From: JAHQVI01 sp963727575
GTDB taxonomy: Bacteria; Pseudomonadota; Alphaproteobacteria; Rhizobiales; Rhodomicrobiaceae
Direction: 5' to 3'
Assembly: GCA_963727575.1 (NCBI GenBank)
Contig: CAVSIA010000020.1
Span: 62,001 to 126,000, forward strand
Length of the DNA stretch: 64,000 nucleotides
In this document: piece after piece, positions 9,040 to 17,532 of the stretch
How the letters are laid out: each line of letters opens with the position of its first letter
Position numbering within the stretch: the first letter of the stretch is position 1
The notes under the pieces: model-generated
What the model was told of the DNA's origin: nothing
Database searches by the model: none
The model's input: only the letters and a program-made list of their open reading frames with translations
Position numbers and translations under genes: made by a program

Positions 9040-9945
9040 TTATTGAAGCGGCTTTGCCCGACCCCCCTGATGGCTCAATACTTCATGCTGCCAGTTTTCA
9101 TCGCGTTTCTTGTCGGTCTGGACCTGATAGTCCTTCCGATCCGTCGAACGCGTGACAGTCACCACCGGGCCCCCCGGTGCACGCCGCGACGCGCGATTTT
9201 CGGCGTCCGTCAAATCGTCTAAAGAAATAGTCCCGGTCACTTCCCGTTCGTCGGTTGCGGCGATCCGGTTGAGTGCCAGCGACAGATCGCCGGCGCGCCC
9301 ACCCAGGACCAGCTTCTGAGCCTCTTCGGTCGTCACCTCCAGCGTCACGGCTTTTGCCGCGGTTGGCTGATCCTTGCGCTGCGTCACCTGGTCGACGGCG
9401 AGCACGCGGATATTCTGCAGCAATACAACGACGGACGACGCTGCCGGCGCCGCCTCACGTCCTTTTTCCTCTGTATAAGTGAGGAAGACATCGACGCGGT
9501 CGTCGGGCTGGACGAGACCGGCGAGACCGGCCACGTCGTTCACCCGAATGGTGACCGCCTTCATGTTCTCGTTCAGCTTGGCCGACAGGGCTCCGGCATA
9601 GGTGCCGCCGAGAAGCTTGTGTTCCAGGATCGGCTCGCCTTCGCCCATGGACTGAAGCGCGGTACGGCTCTTCTGCCCGCCGAAAAGCGCTTCCTTCGAG
9701 TTGAATGCGCCTTTCGGCGCCGCAGCGTTCGGGACTGAGACGAGCCTTATCGACTCGTCGGTCAGCTTGTCGCCGTATTTGACGTCACGAGCCGCCACGA
9801 CGATCGTGCTCGACGTGGACGCGGCCGCTTCGACCTGAACGGGCGCTCTTGCGGACTGGCGGACCAGCCAGGCGCGCGAAAGTAAAGCGGCGGCGGTTGC
9901 GCACACAAGCGCGGCACCAAGCATTGCCAGATGGCTCATGCGCAT
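9040..9945 (-). CDS. cpaB: Flp pilus assembly protein CpaB/RcpC
   Basis: A 301-residue protein with an N-terminal membrane anchor (MLGAALVCATAAALLSRAW) and a SAF domain (VVAARDVKYGDKLTDESIRLVSVP, residues about 50-115). It continues into the CpaB-specific region with AVTIRVNDVAGLAGLVQPDDRVDVFLTY. CpaB assists secretin function in the periplasm and may bind glycan. GGAGG lies six bases before the ATG. It follows flp and precedes cpaC, the usual order. Confidence 0.92.
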   Translation of the reverse strand: MRMSHLAMLGAALVCATAAALLSRAWLVRQSARAPVQVEAAASTSSTIVVAARDVKYGDKLTDESIRLVSVPNAAAPKGAFNSKEALFGGQKSRTALQSMGEGEPILEHKLLGGTYAGALSAKLNENMKAVTIRVNDVAGLAGLVQPDDRVDVFLTYTEEKGREAAPAASSVVVLLQNIRVLAVDQVTQRKDQPTAAKAVTLEVTTEEAQKLVLGGRAGDLSLALNRIAATDEREVTGTISLDDLTDAENRASRRAPGGPVVTVTRSTDRKDYQVQTDKKRDENWQHEVLSHQGGRAKPLQ

Positions 9946-9988
9946 CGCACGCCTCCGCTATCCACTCGTTCGAGTTCAGGCGTTACAC

Positions 9989-10180
9989 CTACTGAGGCGT
10001 GGCTGTAGCGAGGATGCCCGTAACGGCGCTGAACTGGGCGCCAAGCTGGGCACCGAATGCCGTCACGAGGCCGATCAGCGCGGTGGTGATAAGGCCGAGA
10101 AGAATGGCGTATTCAGCCATCGAAGCGCCCCGTTCATCACGGGCAAAGCTCTTGACAAGAGAAATGAAAGAGGTAGCCAT
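9989..10180 (-). CDS. flp: Flp family type IVb pilin
   Basis: A 63-residue pilin. The prepilin site is ERGASMAEYAILLGLITTALIGL, with the conserved glycine before the cleavage point and the Glu-Tyr pair of Flp pilins, followed by one hydrophobic helix. It is the first gene of the minus-strand Tad operon, and CpaA encoded at 1254 is the expected processing peptidase. GGAG lies upstream of the ATG. The large non-coding region beyond it presumably holds the operon promoter. Confidence 0.93.
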   Translation of the reverse strand: MATSFISLVKSFARDERGASMAEYAILLGLITTALIGLVTAFGAQLGAQFSAVTGILATATPQ

Positions 10181-11070
10181 GGGAGTTTACTCCACCTGTT
10201 AAAAATCTGACACGGTCGGGTACTTGTTGGGGGGTCTAGCTTTCCTAGGGCGGTGGCCCCCCAATTTGTTTCAGGTCGTGAACCTGCAACCCTCGCGATT
10301 AAGAGAAATCCCTTAGGGCCTTGCAACTCCGTCCCGGTTGCGTTCAATAACACGACGCCCTTTCTGGTTGCATTCCCTCTCCCTCCACTAAAATTTGTGT
10401 GGCATTTTCGCCTTATTGGCTGAAAGGTGGCGCTTCCTTGGCGGCAAGGTGAAGAAAGAGTTAACGCGTGACAGGAACGTTATAAGATATTTAGATGATG
10501 CGTTGCAAAAGTCTATTTTCACTCGTTTTTGCTTAATCATTCAAAAAGTGACGTAGAGTTATGCCTGGCCTTACAGAAAAGCGTCTGCGTATTCTTGGAA
10601 TGGAGCGCTACGGGATGGTGCCTGAATTTCCAGCCATTATGCATTCAAGATGCAGAATGCTCGTCCTATTGCAAAGCAGCGAATCACCCTCGGAGCGGGT
10701 ATGTGGTAAAAGCCACTACGTAATCCTACTGTGGTAAAAGGATCACGGACCCCGTGGAAATCCGTATAGACAGCAAATGTGTGGGAAAAAATCGAGCTTC
10801 GGCGAGGAAATCGGGAAGGGCTTGCGTTGTAACTAGTTGGTTAGTTCAACAACCGTTGCTGACGCCCGCAAATGTGAGTTTCACGTAACGTGATTACGGT
10901 AATAGTTTTTCTATACGATTTGCTTCGAAATTTTTGGTTAATTTACTAGATTTGAGCGAGCCGCTCGGTGTCCAAACTGGCGAACATCACGCGGATGGAC
11001 TGGAATGCGGAGGGGTTGCGAGTAAAGAACGCATCAAAATGCGTGGGCAATTCCGCGGCATTCCCATCAA
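10181..11070. other. Non-coding region upstream of the Tad operon
   Basis: About 890 bases, more AT-rich than the neighbours, between flp and the terminator of the oxidoreductase operon. A 64-codon open frame at 10529-10723 has no ribosome site, no recognisable domain and unusual codon use, so I do not call it a gene. TGTGGTAAAAG occurs twice, at 10702-10712 and 10730-10740, 28 bases apart, and could be a regulator site. No convincing promoter was located by eye, although the flp promoter should lie here. Confidence 0.5.
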
Positions 11071-11105
11071 AAAGCGCGGAGAAGATGATGCATTCCCCGC
11101 GCTTT
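11066..11105 (-). terminator. Probable intrinsic terminator of the iorAB-like operon
   Basis: Perfect 9-bp inverted repeat AAAGCGCGG (11071-11079) and CCGCGCTTT (11097-11105) with a 17-base loop. Read on the minus strand the stem is followed by a short T run (TTTTTGATGG), 32 bases past the end of the large-subunit gene. Confidence 0.55.
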
Positions 11106-11136
11106 AACTTGTCACAATTCTCAAGATTAAGCTGAT

Positions 11137-13317
11137 CTACACGCTGGTCAGCCCGTGCTTGGACATCGGCAGCGAACGAATGCGCTGCTTTGTCAGCCGA
11201 TAGACCGCGTTCGCCACGGCCGGACCGATCGGAGGCACGCCGGGCTCGCCTACCCCAGTCGGATCGGCGTCCGACGGCACGATGTGCACCTCGACCTTCG
11301 GCATCTCATTGATGCGCAGCGGCACATAGTCATGGAAGTTCGACTGCTCCACCGCGCCGTACGTCAACGTGATCGCATCATGCAGGATCGCCCCGAGGCC
11401 GAAGCCGATGCCGCCTTCCATCTGCGCCTTGATCACATCCGGATTGACCGGCACGCCGCAATCGACGGCGCAGACGACGCGCTCGACCTTGATCTTGCCG
11501 TCGACCAGGCGAACATCGGCCACTTGGGCGACATAGCTGTTGAACGACTCGTGCACGGCGATGCCCCGCGCCGTCCCCTCGGGCACCGGCTGGCCCCAGC
11601 CGGCCTTTTCCGCCGCCAGGTTCAGCACGCCGAGATGGCGCGGGTGATCGCCCATGATCGCACGGCGGAACGCGAGCGGGTCCTTGCCCGCGGCCTCGGC
11701 GAGCTCGTCTATCATGGTTTCGACGGCGTAGGCCGTGTGGGTCGAGCCGACCGACCGCCACCACAGCACGGGAACGCCGGCCGCCTGGGTGTGCAGGTCG
11801 AGATGGAAGTTGGCCATCTTGTAAGGCGGCTCGATCGCGCCCTCCACGGACGTCGCATCGACGCCGTCCTTGACCATGACGCCTTCGAACGGCGTGCCGG
11901 CCAGGATCGACTGCCCCACGATCCGGTGCTGCCAGCCGACGATATTGCCGTCCTTGTCGAGCCCGGCGCGCAGCTTATGCGCGTAGAGCGGACGATAGCG
12001 GCCGCCGCGAATGTCGTCCTCGCGGGTCCAGATCAGCTTGACCGGCGCGCGCCCGCCGATCGCCCTGGCAATGGCGACCGCCTCCAGGGTGAAGTCGCCC
12101 GCCGGGTTGGCGCGCCGTCCGAAGCTGCCGCCGGCATAGAGCGTGTTGATGACCACCTGCTCCGGCTTCAGCCCGCTCACCGCCACGGCAACCGCGTGGT
12201 CGATGGACGGGAACTGGCAGCCGGACCAGATCTCGCATTTGTCGGCGGCGAGACGGACCACGCAGTCCATCGGCTCCATCGGTGCGTGGGCCAGATAGGG
12301 GTATTCGTAGACGGCTTCGATGAGCTTGTCGGCGCCTTCGAGAGCCTTGGCGGCATCGCCCTGGCTGCGGACCTGCGTGCCGGGCTTGTCCAGCAACGCC
12401 TTATATCCCGCCATCAGTTCGTCGGTGCCGCGCTTTTCGGCGGCGCTGTCGTCCCATTCGATCTGGAGCGCGTCGCGGGCGGTCTTTGCCGCCCAGAATC
12501 CCTCCGCGACGACGGCGACGCCGGTCGGGATCTCGACCACGTCGGTGACGCCTTTGACTTTCTTTGCCTCGGTCGCATCGAAGGACTTCACCTTGCCGCC
12601 GAACAGCGGACTGCGCGCGACGACCGCGGTGAGCAAGCCGGGCAGCTTCATGTCGATGGTGTAGATGGCCTTGCCGCGTGCTTTGTCCGGGCTGTCCTTG
12701 CGCGGCAGCATCTTGCCGATCAGCGTGAAGTCCTTCGGATCCTTCAGCTTGACCTCGCCGGGCACCGGAAGCGCGGAAGCCTTCTCGACGAGGGCGCCGA
12801 ACGGGGCGGATCGCCCCGACTGCTTATGCTGCACCAGCCCCTTCTCGACGGTGATTTCACTGTCTGGAACGTCCCAGGTCTCGGCCGCCGCCTGCACCAG
12901 AAGCGCCCGCGCGGTCGCGCCGGCCTCGCGGAGCTGCTTATAGGAATTGGCGATCGCCGTTGACCCGCCGGTGCCCTGCGCCTCGCCGAACAGCAGGTTG
13001 TTGTAGCGGGCGGGGTCAAATGGTGCGAACTCGACGCGGACCTGCGCCCAGTCGGCGTCAAGCTCGTCGGCGAGGATGGTCGGAATGCCGGTCGTGGTGC
13101 CCTGGCCCATCTCGAAATGCTTGGCGACGACGGTGACGGAGCTGTCCGGCGAAATCCGGACGAAGGCATTCGGCGCGAAGTCGCCGCCGGCCGCGAAGGC
13201 AGAGCGTCCGATGTCCGGCCAGTTGAAGCCGATGACCAGGCTGGCGCCGATGGCGCTCGCGCCTTTGAGAAAGTCACGCCGGGTGGCGTTGGGATTGACG
13301 GTCAGTTCGCCTCTCAT
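11137..13317 (-). CDS. iorB: Isoquinoline 1-oxidoreductase-type molybdenum hydroxylase, large subunit
   Basis: A 726-residue xanthine dehydrogenase-family molybdopterin-binding subunit. It begins MRGELTVNPNATRRDFLKG, a twin-arginine export signal, then carries the aldehyde oxidase/xanthine dehydrogenase molybdopterin domains (for example GGSFGRRANPAGDFTLEAVAIA and, near the end, PTGVGEPGVPPIGPAVANAV). IorB-type enzymes hydroxylate N-heterocycles or oxidise aldehydes in the periplasm, passing electrons to a [2Fe-2S] subunit; the substrate here is unknown. The ATG at 13317 lies one base after the stop of iorA. The open frame continues upstream only by chance. Confidence 0.85.
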   Translation of the reverse strand: MRGELTVNPNATRRDFLKGASAIGASLVIGFNWPDIGRSAFAAGGDFAPNAFVRISPDSSVTVVAKHFEMGQGTTTGIPTILADELDADWAQVRVEFAPFDPARYNNLLFGEAQGTGGSTAIANSYKQLREAGATARALLVQAAAETWDVPDSEITVEKGLVQHKQSGRSAPFGALVEKASALPVPGEVKLKDPKDFTLIGKMLPRKDSPDKARGKAIYTIDMKLPGLLTAVVARSPLFGGKVKSFDATEAKKVKGVTDVVEIPTGVAVVAEGFWAAKTARDALQIEWDDSAAEKRGTDELMAGYKALLDKPGTQVRSQGDAAKALEGADKLIEAVYEYPYLAHAPMEPMDCVVRLAADKCEIWSGCQFPSIDHAVAVAVSGLKPEQVVINTLYAGGSFGRRANPAGDFTLEAVAIARAIGGRAPVKLIWTREDDIRGGRYRPLYAHKLRAGLDKDGNIVGWQHRIVGQSILAGTPFEGVMVKDGVDATSVEGAIEPPYKMANFHLDLHTQAAGVPVLWWRSVGSTHTAYAVETMIDELAEAAGKDPLAFRRAIMGDHPRHLGVLNLAAEKAGWGQPVPEGTARGIAVHESFNSYVAQVADVRLVDGKIKVERVVCAVDCGVPVNPDVIKAQMEGGIGFGLGAILHDAITLTYGAVEQSNFHDYVPLRINEMPKVEVHIVPSDADPTGVGEPGVPPIGPAVANAVYRLTKQRIRSLPMSKHGLTSV

Positions 13318-13318
13318 C

Positions 13319-13783
13319 TCAGCCCTCCAGCGTTTTGGCCGCATCGTGGATGGCGGCGCGGATGCGGTGATAGGTGGCGCAGCGGCAGACATTGCGCGCC
13401 ATGGACTCTTCCTGATCGATGTCGTCGTCGGTCGGCTTTGGGTTGGACGAGAGCAGGCCGATCGCGGCCATGATCTGCCCCGGCTGGCAATAGCCGCACT
13501 GGATGACCTGGTTCTCTCCCAGGCATCGAACACGGCGTCGGCGACGTTGCCGGTCACGCCTTCGATCGTGGTGACGGCTTTGCCGTCGACATCGCCAATC
13601 TGGGTCACGCAGGAGAAGCTCACCTCTCCATCGATATGTACGCGGCAGGCGCCGCATTGCGCCATGCCGCAGCCGAATTTCGTGCCCGTCATGCCGAGCT
13701 CGTCTCTCAGCACCCAGAGCAGCGGGGTATCGGGCGACGAAGCGATTTCATGCTCGGTCCCGTTAACAGTGATACGAGTTCAT
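13319..13783 (-). CDS. iorA: [2Fe-2S] small subunit of isoquinoline 1-oxidoreductase type, frameshifted
   Basis: Pieces of one ferredoxin subunit lie in different frames: an N-terminal plant-type [2Fe-2S] domain (VNGTEHEIASSPDTPLLWVL, then KFGCGMAQCGACRVH) and a C-terminal four-helix [2Fe-2S] domain (QCGYCQPGQIMAAIG and NVCRCATYHRIRAAI). One extra base near 13779 separates the ATG at 13783 (GGAGG upstream) from the body. One missing base near 13514-13521 separates the two domains. Corrected length is about 154 residues, normal for the family. The cysteine motifs are intact, so sequence error is more likely than decay. Confidence 0.75.
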
Positions 13784-14065
13784 GCATTCCTCCGAGAAAG
13801 CGCGGGGGTTGTTCGAAATATTCGACGTGCAAAACCTTGAGTGCCGGGCGGCAGAAGGCTGGCAATAGATGGCACGTCGCGTCGTAAGCTGGATATCGTC
13901 AACAGCGAGATACGATATCATGGACTATTCTTTTGTCACAAGAAAGGCCTTCGACGCGCGCGCATAGGTCCTATGCGGATAGACGCCATCGGCCCGGCGT
14001 TGCGACCTGCCAGCCACGACCGATTGCTTTCGGGGCTGTCGCCGGCCGCGGTCGCCGAGGCGGCG

Positions 14066-14716
14066 TTACGAGCGCGGGTTTTCTGGCGCGTATTTGATCG
14101 AGCAGCCATAGGGCCGCGCCACCGGCGTGGCGACCGGCTTGCCGGCCTTGAGCGCATCGAGGGCGGCGCTGACATAGTTGGTCGCCCGCGCGATATCGGC
14201 CTTGCTGGTGCCCGCCCGGTCGTCGATGCCGCCCATGAAGACCAGCGTCCCGTCCGGATCGATGACGAACATGTGCGGCGTCGTGCGTGCCTGATATTTC
14301 CGCCCGATCACGCCCTTTTCGTCGAGAAGCACATGAGCGGGCGCGGCGTTTCGGCTCCGCGTGAGCGTGTCGGCCTCGGCGGCAGAGACATGGCCTTCTT
14401 CGCCGGGCGCGGAGGAGATGATCGACAGCCAGACGACACCGTCGCCGGCGGCTCGCGCCTGAAGCTTCTGCATATTGCCCGAGCCATAATGCTTTCGGAC
14501 GTAAGGGCAGTCGTGGTTGGTCCATTCCAGGACGACGGTCTTGCCGCGCAGGTCCGACAGCGCAACCGCATTGCCTTTGGTGTCGGTGCCGGTAAAGGCG
14601 GGGGCGGGCTTGCCGATCTCCGGCTTGGCGTTCGCCGGCGAGGTCAGGCCCGGCAGCATGCCGAGCGCAATCGCCGCGCCGAGTGCAAGAAGCGTCGTGC
14701 GTCTGGACATTGCCAT
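14066..14716 (-). CDS. Secreted thioredoxin-fold redoxin
   Basis: A 216-residue protein with a signal peptide ending ...SPANA and a peroxiredoxin-like fold (GKPAPAFTGTDTKGNAVALSDLRGKTVVLEW). The motif NHDCPYVRKHYGSGNMQ supplies one cysteine and RPYGCSIKY near the C-terminus a second. This pattern is typical of a family of periplasmic redoxins often found beside dsbD. It starts two bases after the dsbD-like stop, in one operon, so DsbD is its likely electron donor. The exact substrate is unknown. Confidence 0.8.
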   Translation of the reverse strand: MAMSRRTTLLALGAAIALGMLPGLTSPANAKPEIGKPAPAFTGTDTKGNAVALSDLRGKTVVLEWTNHDCPYVRKHYGSGNMQKLQARAAGDGVVWLSIISSAPGEEGHVSAAEADTLTRSRNAAPAHVLLDEKGVIGRKYQARTTPHMFVIDPDGTLVFMGGIDDRAGTSKADIARATNYVSAALDALKAGKPVATPVARPYGCSIKYAPENPRS

Positions 14717-14718
14717 GC

Positions 14719-16902
14719 TCAGAAATCTCCCTTGGCCTGTTTCAGCGTGGAGGACGGCAGGGCCGCGAGGCGGTCGAGCACGATCGACTCGGTCAGCAAT
14801 TGCGGCAGGATTTGCGGCTTCGCGCCCGCCGTGCCGGGGTAGAGCAGATAGAGCGGCACGCCGACGCGCCCGTGCGCTTTCAGCAGCGCGGTGATCTCCG
14901 GATTGCCGTTGGTCCAATCGCCGACGAGATAGGCGATGCCGCCTTGCTCGAACGCCTTGCCGATGCGTTCGGAGCGAAGCGCCACGCGCTCATTGACCTT
15001 GCAGGTGATGCACCAGGCGGCCGTCAGGTTGACGAAGACCGGTTTGTTCTGGCCGATCAGCTCGGTCAGCCTCGCCTGCGTGAATGCCTCCGCCTTGGGG
15101 CCGGACGTGTCGGCCGTGCCGGCGGCAAGATGGGTCCGGTCCGCGCCGGCGTTGGTCAGGCTGACGCCCAGCCCGAATGCCGCGAGGCCGATCGCGGCAG
15201 CCACCGCACCGCGCAAGCCCGCCCCTTCGGGCCGCCGCCCGAGGAGCCACGCCGCGAAGGCGACGCCGAGCAGCGTTACGGAGCCGGCCATGACCCCGTC
15301 GCTGCCCTGCTGAATGCTCAGCACCCAAAGCAGCCAGCCCACCGTCGCATAGAGCGGAAAGGCCATGAGCTGCTTGAAGGTCTCCATCCACGCGCCGGGC
15401 TTGGGCAGCCAGCGTCCGACGCCGGGGGATACGCTCAGGAGCACGATCGGCAGTGCAAAGCCGACGCCGAGCGCCAGCAGCACGGCAAACACGGTCAAGC
15501 CGGGCTGGCTGAAGGCGTAGCCCATCGCCGCGCCCATGAAGGGGGCGGTGCAGGGCGTGGCGACGACGGTCGCGAGCACGCCGGTAAAGAAATAGCCGCT
15601 CAGGCCGGACCGGCGCGTCAGGCTGTCGCCGACCCCGGTCACGGAGCCGCCGAGGGCGAACACGCCGGACAGGTTGAGCGCGAGCGCGAGAAACAGCGCC
15701 ATCATCGCCAGCACGAAGGCGGGCGATTGAAACTGCATCCCCCAGCCGATAGCCATGCCCGCGGCGCGCAGCACCACCAGCGCGAGCGCGATGCCGGCAA
15801 AGCTGACCAGAACGCCCGCGAGATAGACGAGGCCCTTGACCCGGCGCGCCTTGTCGTTGCCGCCGTCCTTGGCGAGAGACAACGCTTTCAGCGAGAGCAC
15901 CGGAAACACGCACGGCATCAGATTGAGGATCAGCCCGCCGAGAAAGGCAAAGCCGAGCGCCAGAATCAACGACAGGCCGCCGCCGGGCTCGGACGCCGCA
16001 GCGGCCTCCGGCGCGATCATCGGAACCGCCGACGCCGCCGCGCTGATGCTGTAGCCGCGCCGCGCCGTCGTGCCATCCGGCTTCTGCGTTTCCACGGCCA
16101 GCACACCGTCCAGCGCGGCCGGCTTGTTGGCGTCGCTCAGATCGCCGCGCGGAATTGTCAGGAACACGCCGTCCTTGTCGAACGAAACCGCTTGCGGAGC
16201 GGCATGGTTGATGTAGCCCCACTCGATGGGGAAGAAGTGGATCCCGGCATCCCTCGGCAGCGCCTCGCCTACGCCATCCACCTTCAGCGTCAGGCTGTCG
16301 CCGCTCATGTCGAACTTCGCCGGCCATGGCATCGGCTGCGGCACGGTCTTGCGGGCGGCCTCGATTGCGGCGGCATTTGGGGAGGGACGCGCCGAGACGC
16401 CGGGCGGGATCAGCGGCAGCTTTAATGTCGCAGACGCTTCCTCGGGTACGCAGATCTCCTGGCAAACCAGCCATTTTGCGTTTGCGGTGACTTCGAAGCT
16501 GTCGCCTGCGGCATTTTTCGGCACGGAAATATCCGAGAGCAGCAGCACCTCGTCCGAATACCCGAAGTTCATCAGCGGGCCGACCGGGATCGCCTTCGGC
16601 AGCGGCCACTGGGTTGCGGTGGCGGAAAATCCTGCCGGCAATTGCCACGAGATCCGCGTCGGCTCGCCCGAATCACCGGGATTGGTCCAGTAGGTATGCC
16701 AGCCGAGTGTGATGGCCTCGCGCAGCGCCACGGTCACGCGGTCGCCCGGCGCCACGGCGGCCTTTTCGGCAATGAGATCGATCTGCACCTTCGGCTGGTG
16801 CGGCGCCCCGGTCTGCGCCAGAGAAGCCTCCGGCAGCAGTGCAAGAAGAATTGCTAGTATAATGAATGCCCGGGACGTGACCCGAGCCGGAATGCTTTTC
16901 AT
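14719..16902 (-). CDS. DsbD/ScsB-type thiol:disulfide interchange protein
   Basis: A 727-residue inner-membrane protein that carries electrons from the cytoplasm to the periplasm. An N-terminal periplasmic domain of ScsB type (QVQIDLIAEKAAVAPGDRVTVAL and CQEICVPEEA) is followed by eight membrane segments with MPCVFPVLSLKALSLA and ATPCTAPFMG, the paired membrane cysteines. The C-terminal thioredoxin domain has TAAWCITCKVNE. The ATG at 16902 opens the signal sequence MKSIPARVTSRAF; the longer frame has no ribosome site. It is followed by the redoxin gene. Confidence 0.9.
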   Translation of the reverse strand: MKSIPARVTSRAFIILAILLALLPEASLAQTGAPHQPKVQIDLIAEKAAVAPGDRVTVALREAITLGWHTYWTNPGDSGEPTRISWQLPAGFSATATQWPLPKAIPVGPLMNFGYSDEVLLLSDISVPKNAAGDSFEVTANAKWLVCQEICVPEEASATLKLPLIPPGVSARPSPNAAAIEAARKTVPQPMPWPAKFDMSGDSLTLKVDGVGEALPRDAGIHFFPIEWGYINHAAPQAVSFDKDGVFLTIPRGDLSDANKPAALDGVLAVETQKPDGTTARRGYSISAAASAVPMIAPEAAAASEPGGGLSLILALGFAFLGGLILNLMPCVFPVLSLKALSLAKDGGNDKARRVKGLVYLAGVLVSFAGIALALVVLRAAGMAIGWGMQFQSPAFVLAMMALFLALALNLSGVFALGGSVTGVGDSLTRRSGLSGYFFTGVLATVVATPCTAPFMGAAMGYAFSQPGLTVFAVLLALGVGFALPIVLLSVSPGVGRWLPKPGAWMETFKQLMAFPLYATVGWLLWVLSIQQGSDGVMAGSVTLLGVAFAAWLLGRRPEGAGLRGAVAAAIGLAAFGLGVSLTNAGADRTHLAAGTADTSGPKAEAFTQARLTELIGQNKPVFVNLTAAWCITCKVNERVALRSERIGKAFEQGGIAYLVGDWTNGNPEITALLKAHGRVGVPLYLLYPGTAGAKPQILPQLLTESIVLDRLAALPSSTLKQAKGDF

Positions 16903-17532
16903 GGCGCTGGCGATTCCAATCCTTGAGAAAAACAAATCCGTCGAACGGTTTGCGTCTCGGTATGCGCGGCGATCAGATTGCATTCAAGACGACTCGTCGC
17001 CTCATCTCCAAGGGGAGCTGTGAGTATCTCGCGCAGCCGCAAACATGATGTTCTTTCTGACCCCGGACGTGTCTATAATGAGCGTTGCTGAAACACGCTC
17101 CAAAAGCGCAGAATTTTCGGCAGACTGCTCTCGCTCAGAATTTAGAGCATGAAATCAAAATCTCTGGAACAAAATTGCCTTCAAAGTTTTTTGACCACGA
17201 GTTTTGGTCGACGTTCCGGGGGCTATGCGAGCCAGCCTGTCCGAGCCGAAGTCTGTTCAAGGACCGCGTCCAAAATTTCCTTGAGGCGTAAACGGGCGGC
17301 GTGTATGCGAGGTTGAACTTGTCGTGTTAACGCTTCGCAGAAATATGGTGTTTTGATATATGCGAGCGCCTCAAATTCGCCTAAAAAAGACGAAAGGTCT
17401 GGGTATTCAATCTGTAAGCTGGGCGCTGGGACTGGGGGATTATCTATCGCCCTGCGGCCAAACTGCTTCAGGGCTAACGGAGCCTCCTTCTTACAACGGG
17501 GCGGCTGCCGCTTTGCGGCTGGCCGGGGATAA
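16903..17532. other. Non-coding region between the dsbD-like gene and opgG
   Basis: About 630 bases separating two divergent genes. TATAAT occurs at 17074-17079, but the matching upstream hexamer TTCTTT is poor. TTTAGAGCATGAAATCAAAA near 17140 resembles the end of the dispersed repeat family (TAGAGCAT). An antisense open frame at 17223-17555 overlaps the opgG start and is not credible. No RNA gene was seen. Confidence 0.45.

Noticed and set aside
10529..10723. 64-codon open frame in the Tad upstream region
   Set aside because: No ribosome site, no signal or domain, odd residue mix; lies in an AT-rich regulatory stretch.
11137..13713. A single 858-residue fusion of the [2Fe-2S] and molybdopterin subunits
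   Set aside because: The stretch between them is frameshifted, low-quality sequence; the C-terminal ferredoxin motifs lie in another frame and a normal start for the large subunit exists at 13317.
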